Counted from the stretch's first letter, positions 36,436-51,400 are shown. The stretch is DNA of 64,000 bases from Membranipora membranacea (GCA_914767715.1 OU612071.1:16860948-16924947); one strand, 5' to 3'. Notes: a model not told the origin generated them from the sequence alone. Translations and numbers: made by a program.

Positions 36436-39400
36436 CTAAGAGATAATGAACCAAGTGAATGAAAGACCTAGCATATAGGCTGTTGGTACCATCGACTTAA
36501 AGACTTTGTTTTAGGCTGCTCTTTTGTATCACATCTTATTCTCCATATTTTATTCTATCATGTGAGCGATTTTCAGCTTTAGAATCCAAATATTGAGGAA
36601 GTTATGGCCTCTCAAACTTCCAAGGTGACGGCAATTTATCGGCAGTAAAAATGAGCCGGCAATCCCTAGGGTACGTCACAACCTGCTAACCTAGTTGGTC
36701 CAAGTGGCGTGATGGTAGCGTCGTTGCCTATAGCTATGGGGACCCGGGTTCAATTCCCACCCAATTTTGATCATCAATTATTATGTGATTATTAGTGTAT
36801 TAACTAATAACTCATAATGTCTATGTCACATGTCTATGGTTGTGACATACCCCAGGGGAAACATCCGCTTATTCCCAATGCCGATTGAAGGCAATCACCC
36901 TGGAAGTTTGAGAGGCCATAACTTCCTCAATATTAGGATTCTAAAGCTGAAAATTGCTCACATGATAGAGTAAAATATGGAGAATAAGATGTGATACAAA
37001 AGAGCAGCCTCAAACAAAGTCTTTAATAATAAACCTAGAGAGGACACTGTATGGAGCATAAGCAATAAGGCACGTTGTGGGCGACGTAAAGACAATTTTT
37101 GGCGACGTAACGATTTGTGAAAGAGTAGAAGCAATGATGCTATCATTGATTTACTGGCCAAAATCCGGGTTTTGTGTCGATAGCTTGATCAATTTTGATA
37201 GGATTTTGGGTTTGAAAATCACAATAGATTAAGCAGCTCGTCCTAAACAGTTTGATACTAATTTATGGCAAAATATTTTTCAGAAATTTCAAATTCAAAA
37301 TCCGATCATAATTGATCGACTTACGAACAAAGATCCTAGACTATGGAGAGTAACACAACGATAGCATCGATGCTTATACAACTTCCAATGACGTTACTTC
37401 GCCCCACAATTAGGTACCTCGCTTCAGCTGTGTGTAGTGTCCTGTCTAGGTTAATTATTAAGTCTATGGTTTATAGCCGCTTCGCGGAAACAATAATTTA
37501 TCAGACTCATCCTCACCCATCTTGAAATCTTTTCAGTTATATAACTTCGAGTCTATGCCATACAGCATGTAACCAATACTGTTACACATACACACATGTG
37601 ACGGTGAATATGAATCCTGTCAATTCAGATTTCTTCCTAATTCAGAAAGTTGCAAGACTGACTCTAACTAGTAGTAACACAGCTTTTTTATATTTCATCA
37701 AAACTGTCGATGACCTACATGAGTAGTTATAGAATATGGTGAGAGTCAGAGAAAATCAGCAAAATGCATATCAATTGCTGTAAATGCGACTCACTCAGCT
37801 TTTTCAGACACAAACCTTTAGTACACTATCATCAGAAATAAGGGACCAATACCTACCTACCAATAGAGATATAATATCTTACCGTCAGAACATGACTGTA
37901 CAATCACCAGTTTCGGCTTATGAGCCATTGCAGGAAACTTTGTACCACCAAGAAGACCATAAATATCCTGGAGGCGGACACTCCAATCGTCATTACCATG
38001 AATGACACCGTCGGTACCATGTGACATGATGGCCAACACAAACATACCATAAATGTTGTGCTCTGGTCTCTTAGTCTCAGCTATGATGGTATCACAGATG
38101 TCCTAAAGCATACAAATCTTGATATTAGCAAAAGAATGCTGCTACCAACACTTCAACAAATTTTAATTTTAAATAAAAAATATAATAATATGTTAAATCC
38201 TCAACATTCATGTAATCAACAAATTACCTATAATTTACACATATTTATTAGGTCAACCTTGCTAATCTGAAGCAATCAATTCATCATTATTATTGATTGG
38301 TAGAAATGAAATGTGACAGTCATAAGTTTCAAACCATATTACGGATTATATAATCTAAGGTTTCACAGCGTGTTCATAAATGTTTCAAGAAAAGACCTCT
38401 TCTACTGATATTTATTTTTCCCTCACATCTATGTTTAGGATTACTTAGATATCTTCTTACCTTGGCAGTATAATCTTTATGTTCGCCAACCACATCAAAG
38501 TGGAATCTCTCAAACATTATTTTGAGATTATTGAAGTCTTGCTCAGAGCCAGGACGTGGAGAGCTAGAATAAGCATTTGACACTATGAGTACTCTACCTC
38601 TGATTCGTTCACTCATCAGGTACACCTGTGTAAAACGGGAGAAGAATCTGACCTAAATTTTACACAGTAGGCATCCAATACTTCTTCATACTAATAAAGA
38701 CTAAAACGAAGTGATAACAGGCAGTATAGATAGCTCACATTCAACTCATGTCCAATAATTATTATGTATGCGATGCTAGATTCGATAATGATTCCTGTTA
38801 TTCATATATTTTGGATAACACCTTGTCGTCATTAGGAAACAGGTGCTTGATATAATCAGGCGTTGCGTGAGGAACGAGATCGATGTTATCCAAAGCTGTG
38901 TCATCCATTAGAATATCGGGAGTACGGAATGGATCCGAACCATGTCCATCATATCCAGCCTGGTTAGACTGCTGTAACCCCAAATCTGTTGGGACTGCGA
39001 TGAATCCTCCACCTACAAAAATTTATGATATGCATAAATTTCTTAGGAGAAAGCAAATATTTAGATTCTATAAACGGCGTATTTTCGGTTGGACCAAGAT
39101 GTCAGTCGAATGCATAAAATTTAGGTATCTTATAGATGAAATTCACAGCCAATAGCTTTGTGTCTTCACACCGGAATAATCTAGGAGATTACAAACTGGT
39201 ATATAAATACTACCTGCTGTTTCTCCACTCAACAGAGACAAATGAGTTTCTCGGTAGCTTCTCAACTCAACAATTCTCTCAGGGGATAAGTTCTTGCCTG
39301 GAATGAATCAATAAGAGCTCCAATCAAGGAAGAAGAAAGGTTTACAACAAGATTTTCAGTTAGATCAATTTTCGCTTCATTAATCTTCTACAAACACTTT

Positions 39401-42400
39401 GCGCCTACAGATCTAATTTCACTCACATGGTTTCAGAAAAGCTGCTGGAACATCGGCACCTTCTGCAAGACAGTGAATTTCGTCATTCTCGTCGCATTCC
39501 ATCTCATCAGAGAGCATCCATCTTGGGTTGTGAACCATATGAGGTCTCAATTGCTGGGTGAGCAGGCAGCTTCCGCAGCAAAACATGACAGCAGGGTGAG
39601 TGCCTTTCCACGTACTCTTCATGTAGGTAAGAAGGTTTTCTAAGCACATCCTCATCCTCCCCCATGATCGACAGAGGTCATGTACAGAGGTTGACACTTG
39701 AAGAGTGACATTTGCTTCATGGTAGTGGTGAATGAAATGTGTGGTTGATCCTCCATGGAAAATCTTTGCGCCATTCCTGGCCACTGTACATTTGTCATCA
39801 GGACTTCTTGATGAATCAAGTACTACTATGGAAAGCTCATGGTATATGTGATGTGGTAATGGCAGCATGCTCTCAAAACTTATCAAAACTCTCAGTTGAA
39901 ATTCACCGTCAGATTTCCAACTCCTATCGTTGTATTCCGTGGTGAAGTATGGGACAACATAGCATTGCAAACCATCCTGGATCGGCACAATCGGGCCATG
40001 AATCAGCCTAAACTTCTGCAAGATTCCGAGGGCTATATCTATTGGGAATGTTGAGTCTTCACCAATAACATGATTGAGGAGCTCTTCAGAGATCAACCCA
40101 GTTTGCTGGTAATGGAAGACATGATTCTCAAATTCTATCTTTGTTGAAATCAACCTCACAAACGAATTTGGGACATATACATACTCTTGTATGCGTTCTT
40201 CCCATTGCTTTGTGGCATCATGATTGAAGAGTAGAGCTATGAGACTCCTCAATGATATGAAATCATGGAAAATGGGAAACTGAGGGCAGTCTTCCAGCCA
40301 TAATAATCTGCCAGATTTGTGCATTAACCTTAGCACAATTTTCAGTGACGGTATATTTTGCTGATAAAGCGACTCAAGAGACTGAATATCTAGGTACGAG
40401 GCTTCAAATGACTCAATATCAGCAATCATGGCTAACCATAAAGGGGGCAGAAACTTGATGTGACCACAGGAGATCTCATCTATGCACTGAATAATGCCAT
40501 CGAACTGATCAAAGGCTGGATCATCTCCAACCACAAATATATTTGATCGTTGGAAAAGTTGTCTGTTTTCATCAGAGAAAACTCTAATCGCGGGTCCATG
40601 TTTCTCCTCTGCTGTGCGGTCTCTGATAGTAATCCAGGTTTGTCTACGTAGGAGCTCAACTGTGCGAATGAATACTTTCATCTGATAACTTACATCAGTT
40701 TCGGATAGCTTATCTTTGTGGGTTAGCACCAGCAGGGGTGGGCCCAAATCAGGGTTAGCTAGGTAAAAGTGAGCTATCCAGTCAAAGCACAGTTGCTTTA
40801 CCGCTTCACGGGGATCTTGTGTCGCTAATGTTTTGAACTCATGAAGGTTAACTACTATGACTGGAATGAAGTCCGCTTTCAGTGCGATTTGATATGTAGG
40901 GTGGTAGACTCCATTTCCACCTAGATCTATGATGCGTATTTCCTTTACGGAGTCCATTTTAAGCTTCTTATGATTGAACACAGTTGTGGTTTCATCACTT
41001 GGGTCACCTTTCATCCGCTTTGTTAGGTATCGCTTTCCTTTCCTTAGAGACTCTATGACACTTGTTTTACCTGAGTATGACTTTCCGATCACACCTACGG
41101 TTAGGGATGGTAGCTTTTCAAACAATTCAGCTTCACTATCGAGAAAGAATAACTTAATCGCTTGTAATCCCTGCTCAGCGATAGCAGAGGGGGGACAACT
41201 CAAGTTCTCACACCCATCGAGGTTTAGGTGAGTGAGAGCTTGATGTCCGGGAACAGGCAACACCAACCATTCCAGACGCTTATTGTGGGCCAAGTTTATG
41301 CTGGATAAACTATTTTGGGAAAGCCATGACATGGTTGAAAACTCAGTAAAACGATTTCGGTCGAGCATCAGTTCCTTCAGGTTGACAAGCAGTGAAAGCC
41401 TGCAATCAGTGAATATTGAGTCATATTTACCCATTTTAACCATTAACACCATTGCGATATTGTAAATTGTAATTGAGCTTTGAAATTACTTTGCATTCAT
41501 TATAGTAATGTTGAAACAACACACAACCCATTCAATAGCTTTACTCTTGCAATATTTGAGGTTACAGCAATATTAACAAGGAACATTTAAATATTGAAAA
41601 ATGGAACTCCCCTATTCAGGCTTAACAGGCTTCTCTCAACTGAAATCTTTGCGACCAGGGAATAACTAACTTGCAGGCGAGGACCAAACATCAATTAACT
41701 TATTGATTTCTGACATATTCTCAGTGTATAGCTAAAAAACATGGAAAATGATGACTCCAAATTGTTCAGTGATTAAGCAGATTAGGTTTACAAGGTTTTG
41801 CTTGGGATGTCAGTACTATATTTTGAGATGAGGGATCTTTGATATAACTATGAATACATACTGTTGAGGCACTCTAGAAAGCTGATTCCTGCTCAAATCG
41901 ATCGTCTCCAAGTTCTCTAGATTGGTTATTCTATAAAAGATAACAAATACAGTGTAAGCTGGTTAATTAGAATCCTGTTAATTCGAAAATATCTGTTAAT
42001 TCAGACACCTGACTGTGTGTGTGTGTTCGTGTTTGTGCGTGTTAATGCTCAATGAACTACAGTGCACTCCTCTTAATTCAGACTTTATATTTCAGCACTC
42101 AGAGTTCAAACAAAGATAATTGGTCCCTTCAGCTAAATGTGGATTCATTCTTATTTAATTTGATTCAAACTCTGCTTAATTAGGACACAATTTGATGGTC
42201 CCTAGAAATTTGAATTGAGTGGAGTGTACTGTACATAATTATATTTGCAGAATAATTATATCTGCATAAGAAAAATTATATAACATAAAAAATATAGTAT
42301 ATATGCAACATATTATATTTACAGAATAAGAAGAAGGTCAAAGAATGAAGGATGTGGAAGACAAGTTTTGAAGAGAACCTTCTTATGCACCAACCTGTCA

Positions 42401-45400
42401 CTGAATATTTGCAGCTTGTTACCTGCCATTATGAGCGTTCTCAACTGTTTAAGGTCACCAATACTACAACGGCAAGATGTGACAAAATTCACGAAACGAA
42501 GCAACGATAGACAATAGAGAAACATGAGTCAGCTGTTAGTGAAAAATATTTTTATTCTTTACCTTTTCTGATTCATACTAGTTAGTGTAATGCTTGGGTG
42601 TAACTATTTCTATCATTCAATACATGACAAAAGCTCTATTTATTACTGTGTATTGTGTTGGTCATGGATTGTTTGTTCTCGATATAACAGATATTTAGCA
42701 TATGCATTGACAAATCACAAAACACTAGACAGCACACAGTATCACATGAAATTTATGCAGCAAAATCAAGTGATAGAAAACTCAATTGATATTTTGAACA
42801 TGATGTAACTCACAGGTGAAAGTCTAACATTTGGAGAAAACAATGTAGGTCAACAGTTAGCTCCTGTAATTTTTCATTCTTTGAATGATGCATTACTGTT
42901 CAATAAAATGTACATTTTGGGACAAAATGGTTTTTTTTTCCGGTTGAGACTTTAATGATCTTGCCTTGTACATTGGTACAAGGCTTTTCTATTTTGAATT
43001 CACTGTGGTCCAGTAAAGTGAGGGTTGAGTTTCTATTACAATAGGGAGAGTCAAACTTAGGAATTAGGTTTGAAATAATTGGCTGTTCAAAGCGGTATCC
43101 GGACATTTTCCCCAATGTCATTTTCCCACCAAGCCATTTTCTCACATCCCTTTATCCCTTTATCCCACCTAGCCATTTTCCCACCAAGCCATATTCCCAC
43201 CGAGCCATTTTCCCACCAGAACATTTTCCCACATATTCGTTTTTCCACCAATAAGATTTCTCACTGATCCATTTTCTCACCGGGATGTTTTCCCACCGAT
43301 CTGTTTTCCCACCATGATATTTTCCCACCTGGGCGTTTTCTCACCAATCCATTTTTCCACCCTGACATTTTCCCACCCGGACGTTTTCCCACTTGCTATT
43401 TTCCCACTATTGCTTTTTTCAAATGAACACTGGTAGCTTCTTTCTATTTTTTTGTTCCTTTTCCTTCTGCTCTTTTTCAGTCATTAAAAATGTTAATTGA
43501 AATTAGTGCTAGAGTCTGGTCATAAAAGTTTGTTGTTCCTTTTTTATTACAGAATCCTAAAGTCTATGACCGTTGGTGTTAAAAATTTTGGCAAAGGTTA
43601 TGAAATGACTTGAACAGTTTTCTTATGATTTTACAAAACTTCGCTCTTGTACAATTCCTTGTAATAACACATAGTTGTGTTCACCCAAGGAGTTAAAGAC
43701 TCCTCGGTTCACCTAAGTGACTGTTGTCAGATTTCGTTAGTGCTTGACCATTGTTTGCAGATGAATATACAAAGGGTCACTGTTTCTCTTTCAGTATTTC
43801 ATTACCATTTCAGTTTTTGCACTAAATTCCTGCTTGATCCCATCTAGCCATCAGAAATTAAGTCCCTCATCATAAACAGATGTGAGTGCCTTTGTGAATG
43901 ATCATCATTAATTTACACAATTATTTTGGGGGGTTGCTCTTGCGTTGATTCTATATACTTATGTAGTCTATGTTCAATCCAGCACTTTTTATGTTCATTC
44001 CAGGGTTTTCGACTTTCATACCAGTCTACTTTCATTCCAGCTAATTTCAATCCCGTCGGCGTTCATTCCAGCCAACGGTCATTCCAATCCGCTGCGCACA
44101 CCAGCATATGATATGATCAAATTCTAGGGTGCATGACCTGATATTCCGATTTGTATTTTTAATTGATCACAAATAAATTGTTTTGTTTCGCCAATTCTTG
44201 TTTGGAATTGGATGAAAATTTTTAAATTATTGGTTTTCAATCAAATCGCTTTATTCTTCTGAAGAGAAGACTAAATACTATTCTGCGTTTAATCAATATT
44301 AAGTCACTAACAAGGAGTGAGTACGAGCTGAGAGCAGGAAGATCCATAGCGAAATCCTCCGGTAAACCTGGCGAAGTGCACAAGGGCGCCCGGAAAACAG
44401 GGAGCACTGTGCGCATTTGAAACAATTTTAATAGAAATAGATCACATCATTGTTTTTCTTTCTTCCTCTAAAATGTTTCACCTCAGTATTGCAGGTAGTT
44501 GTCCCTTCATTTTACAAGTGGAAACAACTCGAATGTTTCAAACTGTTGATATGGTAAAAGCAGGGAGGGTGGGATATACCTCTCCCACCCTCCCTGGTAA
44601 AAGCAGGAAGGGTCCCTGGTGAAAGCAAATAATTGTAGAAACTTTATTATCCTTCATAGTCATTTCGGAAAGGATCTTGTGCGTAAATATACATAGAGTG
44701 GAAATTTCCTTACATTGTTTGGTGGTTGATTGATAAAAGCTTGTAAAACAGTAAAACAATCTTTACCGAAAGCCATTTGGCGGAAAACGTATGATGTTAG
44801 CTTAATTTTGTAGAGTGATATGGCCAATAACAGTAATATGAAATTCTCTTCAGCTCGGGCAATGATTAAATGGCTCAAAACTTTTGAGAATTGGCATAGG
44901 CACCATCAATTTGTTTTGTCGAAAAAGAAGTTTATAACAAGGAGGCATTTTTGATGACTAACTTGTGCAATAAAAAACTCAAATCAAAATCAACATGTTA
45001 CTTATAAAATCAACTCACAGCTCCATTTCCAAAGCTATAACTTTCTCCAGTGTGGGCTGGATGTGAACATTGTTAACGTATTTGTGAATGTGAACAGCTT
45101 AGCTTGCAAAGAGGCTGCGAAGGAGAAAAATTTGTGTGGTGGGAAAACAGCACTGTGGTAAATTGTCCTGTTGGGAAAATTGTTTGGTGGAAAAATGGCC
45201 TGGTGGGAAAATGGCTTGTTGAGCAAATGTCTGGGTGGAAAAATGGATTGCTGGGAAAACTTCCAGGTGGGAAACTAGATTGGTGGGAAAACGTGCAGGT
45301 GGGAAAATGGCACAGTGGGAAATCAACCAGGTGAGATAATGGCTTGGTGGGAAAATGTCCAGGTGGGAAAACAACAGAGTGGGATAATGGGAGGTGGAAA

Positions 45401-48400
45401 AATGACTTGGTGGGAATATGACATTTGGAAAATGGGGTGGATTGGTTCGTGTTGCTTTGCATAACGCTTGCAAGATTCAATCACTAAGGTCCCATGCTTC
45501 GATTTTGTGGTTCACTCCGATTTCAAATGGTTAGAATCCAGTGGATTCTAACCATTCCCGTGATGGGAAAAACATGAAAAGAAACTGCCGCAGCCAGGAC
45601 TTGAACCCGGCATACCGCGTGTGATCCCTTTGAAGGCAATGGGTGCAAGCGCTAACCATTCAGCCATGCCACCAATTTGGAAATAGGTCGAATAAACACG
45701 GTATGGATATTCGCGTCCAAAAAGTCATTCGTCACAATCGGAATTTGATTTTAAGGCTGTTTCCATGGGGCGATTACTCCCGAAATCCTTACAAAACCGA
45801 CACATGGGAACATAGTGATTGAGTGAGCAGTGAGCTGATCTGACAATCAATTCATTGTTGTGTGCATTCTACAAGAAGATTACATCAGGACTTCATCCTC
45901 TATACCTCTATTATTAATAATCAGTGTAAAATCCCATGCGCAGTAGCTCTCAACTGTGTATGGGATTTTACATTGATTATTAATAATCAATTTTATTACA
46001 GTAGGTAAATTCGGCCCTTGGTATATATATTAAATAATCCTTAATCATAATCATTTTCATGGGGAAATCCAACTGGATAGATTTTATGATTAGGTATATG
46101 GTTTTTCAATGATATTGACATGAAACTTAGAATTATCTCCTCATTGGTAATAGGGAGACAACTTGAATTCAAGTTGGATTCAGTTGGATTTCCCATGAAA
46201 ATGATTATGATTAATGATTATTTAATATAGATACCAAGGGCGCGAATTTACCTATTGGAATAGGTCGGCTTTTGCCTAATAACACCTTGCCTATTACATC
46301 TTTTTCTCCCTATCCCTCTCTGGATCGCAGTTTTTCCATTTCTAGCAGTCATGACCGTGATAATTGGCCATTTATTTTTTTCTTTATTGATGTTTAATGC
46401 CTTACAAACTCTTTTTAATTTGTTGTAATTAAACCGAAATAAAATGTCTTGAAGGGAACAAACCATTTAGTTGTAAATTAAGTTGACGGAGGAAGAATAA
46501 AGATATTACTCATTAATTAAACTCCAATAATAAACAAATGATAGATCAACGATAGGGCATGATGTAACTAGAGTGGATAACATACCAATATCAACATGGA
46601 ATGCTCAGTAACTTAGTATACAGACATGCTCCAACCAATCTTTGGCCTGAATCCTAGACTATATAAATATCTCCCCAGCCTCAGTCATACCATAATGCTC
46701 AATTCTTCGTAAATAAAGTATCTAGAACCCACAGGCAAATTAGTATGTAAACTCACAATTCAGGCACATTGGGTAGCTGATTGTTGGACAGATCCAAGAA
46801 CTCCAACTGCTTCACATCACTCAGTCTTTAAACAGAACATAATACAAATCAAATCAGCGGATGTGAGATTGCTATGGTAAAATTGTGGTATGGCCAAAAT
46901 CTATCATACATCAAAAATTTTGGCTTTTATTTCACCATGAGGCTTAAATGTGAGAGCAACTGTCGCAATCGCACTACCCCTGAATTGATAGCATTCAGAA
47001 GAGAGGTAATGGAATCTAGTTGTTTCCCAAACGTTCAGAATTTGGAGGCTGCCATCTTGCTATGCTATGGTATAACAGGGTATCACAAATGTGTGATACA
47101 TTACTTTCTCCATAACTGTGACCATTGATGCATAAAGATTATAATTATACATACAGACGGCTTGATGAAAATGTCACATACAGGAACTGATACTTAAACT
47201 ACTGCTGCCACTCATGCAAATTTGTGCTCATTGAATTCTGCATAGCTCCAAGATGATTAATTGAGACTTAAATCTCATAATGCTCTCCTAATGGACAAAT
47301 AATTTGCACAAACTGATCTTGAAAATCAGGGCATGAAATCTACGCACCAGTTTATGACGTGTAGTGTGCACTAGTAAGACGGTAACTACGTCACCGGATG
47401 CGGTAGATAATTAATTTCATACCCTAATTTTGACGATCAGTTTGTGCAAATAATTTGCTGATTAGGTGACAATTCTGAGATTGCAGCCTCATTTTATTAG
47501 TTTTGAGCTACACAGAATTCTATAAGCACACATTTGGCTGTGTGGCAGCAGTGGTTTAAGGAACAATTGCACACAGCTGGTATCAACTGCTTCTATTAGA
47601 CCATTTCCTTAAAATGTTCTGAGCATACTAGACTACTTCTGTTTATAATGAAATGATTATGACACCATGGTAGAAAAAGCTTCATAGTTGTATTATTCAC
47701 TTGCCAAATGGACCCTCAAAAACATTCTAAATGCTATTTAGAGTTCAGGAAAAACCGCCTGAAAAGTTGCCACTGCCTTTAATAATCTTTTAAGGGTTAT
47801 GGTGACAAGAGATCAATTCCAGATGTGTATGAAGATGAACACTAAGAGCATGCAATTGAAAGAGTTAACTGCATGGCGGCTGCGGCTCCATACTGAAGCT
47901 GAAAAACTTTCAAATAAAAGATAATTAAAACCTCCCAGTAAATGAATTCACAGTTCGCATAAGTTCTGCTTGAGACTTACCGTGGAGAGATGATTTCAAT
48001 ATTGCAATTCATCAGCTTCAATGTCTGGAGCTGAGGCATTGCAGCAAATATATGACCTTGTCTACAACATATCCAATTACAAGCAAGTAATAACAGTCAC
48101 TGAGTGTTTACCTGATTAGAAATATGAATCGAAACATATTTGATTCAGAGGCAACATGGAGATATTCAGAACATTCAAATTAATGCAACTATGCGTGGTT
48201 GTTGTAGTGATAAATTAAATATATCAATACATATAAAGAGCTCATGGTGGCAGAGGTGGTGTTGGATGCTTGATCCTATAGCTGTACCAAAACACAACAG
48301 ACTCCTGTATCCGAGGACTGATGACAATGATGTACTGGATAAAAGTTATCATCAGTCAAGACTTCATGTTAACCTCCCCGTGGTCAACACTGGTAAATGG

Positions 48401-51400
48401 AGATTTCCAGGCTAACAGCATTGATGATCTGTGTGATGATGACCCAGACAGAAATACATCCAGAGAAGCAACAATCTGCGAGAGCCTGATAGGCTTCAAT
48501 TCCTGTCCCCATACACGGTCATTTATTGCGGCTACTGAACTACTGGGCTAGTCTTGGTCTATCCTTATCAGTGTTAGAGAGGGTTGATTGGCAACTGACA
48601 AAATTTTTGTCAGCAAATCCAAATGAGCCACAAAATTCAGGAAGAAAGGAAAGATATCGCTCTGGATAAAATACTATACCCAACTAAAATTTGTATCCTG
48701 CAACGCTAGAGTTATGCTCGATTGGCAGAATTGAGTGGTAAGATGTAAATGTAGTGAATCTGCAGTGGCTTTGGCCATCAGGAACGAACTTGTAACCAAA
48801 TTGATAAAAGAACCTAAGGCAGTCAGTGACAGCATGATGACGCTTAGTGTAACTACAGGAATGCACCCTGCAGTAGTTATTACATTAAATATTGTGTTGA
48901 TGAGCTATTGAGTGTAATACCAATAGTGTAACAATTTTTCAAGGTAGATAATATTTCTTGGATGATCGAGGGGTAAAGTGTTACCAAACTAATCCCTCTT
49001 CACTAACACTCCTAACTAGAGTATACACTGATATGTATACCAGTGCAAACACTGGTTTATAAACTAGTACTTATTCATGTGTATACAGCAGTGTATACTC
49101 CGCTGTTACATACCTAACCCAAGTCAGTGTTACTGTTACACCAGGGTAGGGTTATTCCAGTCTCCTCTTACATCATGCCTATTATGAATACCTATTTCAT
49201 ACTTACATCTCTGGGGATACTTGATTCTCACAGTGAGACATAACCAACCACGTAATGCTGTGAAAATAACTCAGAATGGCAGCATCCAATCTGTAAGAAA
49301 GATCAGAAGTATTTTCCCAGATTATTGCAAGAATTTTCAATAACTTTGGTGACAAGCAACGATAAAAAATGGAGGAGGGTTGAGATATTGTGTCTCATGC
49401 CCATCCAAGAAACACAGTAAGTCAAAATGCCGAAATCTTGTTCTTGAATTAATAAAAATGATCGAAATGGTTTTCAGCAGCCCATAAAGATGATTGGTGA
49501 TATTAATTACTGAGCTAGTGGTGGAAATTTTGTCACTAACCCTTGGAAAGGATACCAAATATAGCTCAGTAACATTCTGCAGGAGCTCAGCTACCTCTAC
49601 TGGCAATTTGTAAGAGATATATGAGATATTTTCTCAGAGATATGCAGAAATTTGTAAAAGGTTTGGTGACAAGGAATGATATACCATGGAGGAGGGTTGA
49701 GATATTGTGTTTCATCCCCGTCAAAATAAATCAGCCTGTCAATATTTTTTCTGTGGAAATCTGTTCATGAATTGATCAAAACGATTGGTATGGTCTGCAG
49801 CAGCCAATAAATTGATTGGAAATATCGATTATTAAGTGAGTGGTTATAAATTTGCCACTTACCCTTGAAAGGATATCAAGTATAGTTTGGAAACATCCTG
49901 CATGTGTTCAGCCACCTCTACCGGCAAAGTACGACACACTTTCATAATGGTCATGGGGGCTGTGTCTAGCTTATCTATGACATCTTTGAGTGTGTGCTGC
50001 TCCACATCATTATTGATCCATGAAATATCTTGTGCGGAATCTCCTTCCTCCTGGAGCCTAACCCACATCGCTGATGGGCCAAATTCTGATCAGAGTAAAA
50101 AGTGAACATAAAATGCTCGTGCTCAAAGTATTGTTTTATTTTCTATGAGTTAATTTGATAATTTTGGTATTTATTCTGATGTTGAAGAGCAACTGGAAGT
50201 ATGTAGGATGTATAAATTGAACATTGAAAGTTTATTCCGGACTTTTATATACTAGGAACTAATCGTTAATGAGAGCTTGTAAATAAAGTGGTTTGGATTT
50301 GGACACAGATTGGCTAAAATTTAATTTGTGGATATTTGCATTCCTTAGGGTTTTCTCAGCGTAAAGCCACCAAAATAAACCAGGCCAAGTGAATCGGAGT
50401 TTACAATGAATCCACTGCATCCACCCATCTACAACTAACACTTTACTGACTTATGGACCAATAGAGATAGCAATGAATTTGTTTATTATGAGCCGAAATT
50501 ACGGTTATAAATAAGAAAGAGTTCATGACTGCAAGATTAGGCCAACATGTCATATTATTCAAAACTCGCTAAATTATATGTGTTACCTTGAATGAGGGAT
50601 TCGGGCCATTGCTGATTTTGAGCCTCTGATGGCAGACTAGGCAACCAAACGCCAAAGTGAGCCGCAGCAGCCAATCTGTGGAGTGAAGTTACATCGATAC
50701 CATCCTCAGTGTAATATACATGGTCGAAGAACCATTCAATTGTCCTACAGCGATGCGTTGTGAACAAGACCTGAAAAAAGAGTTTCCCTTTAAATTGCAA
50801 TAACTTGACTGTTCAATTAATTTTGTCCCCATTTACTATAACTGTTATAAATTATGGTGTTACATTACCCATTCCTCCCCTCTCAGTATCGTATGATCTG
50901 AATTTTATGTCAATGGCCACATGGCCTAAAACTATTGAGGTGATATTTCACTATCATAGAAAATTGAGGTATAGTGTTTAATTTCAAGTTTTCAACACAT
51001 CAAGAGAATGGAAAGGTCTTAGCAAATAGGTTGATGTATGTATGATAATTACTTGCTGGAACCAAAGGAGCCTTCTAACAGGTCCTCACTAGTAAGATTG
51101 TTACTTCAGATCTTATATTTAGTACAAATTCCATATTCCCTCCAACTTACCGTTCTTGAAGTTCCATTCTGAAAAATATGGGCATTTTCCTCTATGTACT
51201 TCACAGACTGCGCTGAGTTACACACCATGAGTTGTAGGGCCCAGCTGTTATCACCATATGCTCCTTCGATTTCTTTTACAGCACAATCAGCACCATCAGC
51301 TATCCTGCATCGGATCAGTGTGAAGTTGGCGACAATCAGAGCCGAAACAACTGCATCATATTCATACTGTGAGAGTCTATCATCGACGATAAGAATTCCG

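Noticed and set aside
36695-36765. tRNA gene
   Set aside because: B box is good but there is no paired acceptor stem, and it sits inside a foldback element.
43079-43267. Plus-strand ORF over the CATTTTCCCACC array
   Set aside because: Repeat artefact of the same kind, on the opposite strand.
45073-45480. Long minus-strand ORFs over the GGTGGGAAAATGG array
   Set aside because: Two overlapping frames are open only because the minisatellite has few stop codons; low-complexity translation.
46248-46466. Minus-strand 72-codon ORF
   Set aside because: Overlaps the end of a MITE-like element and has no recognisable features.
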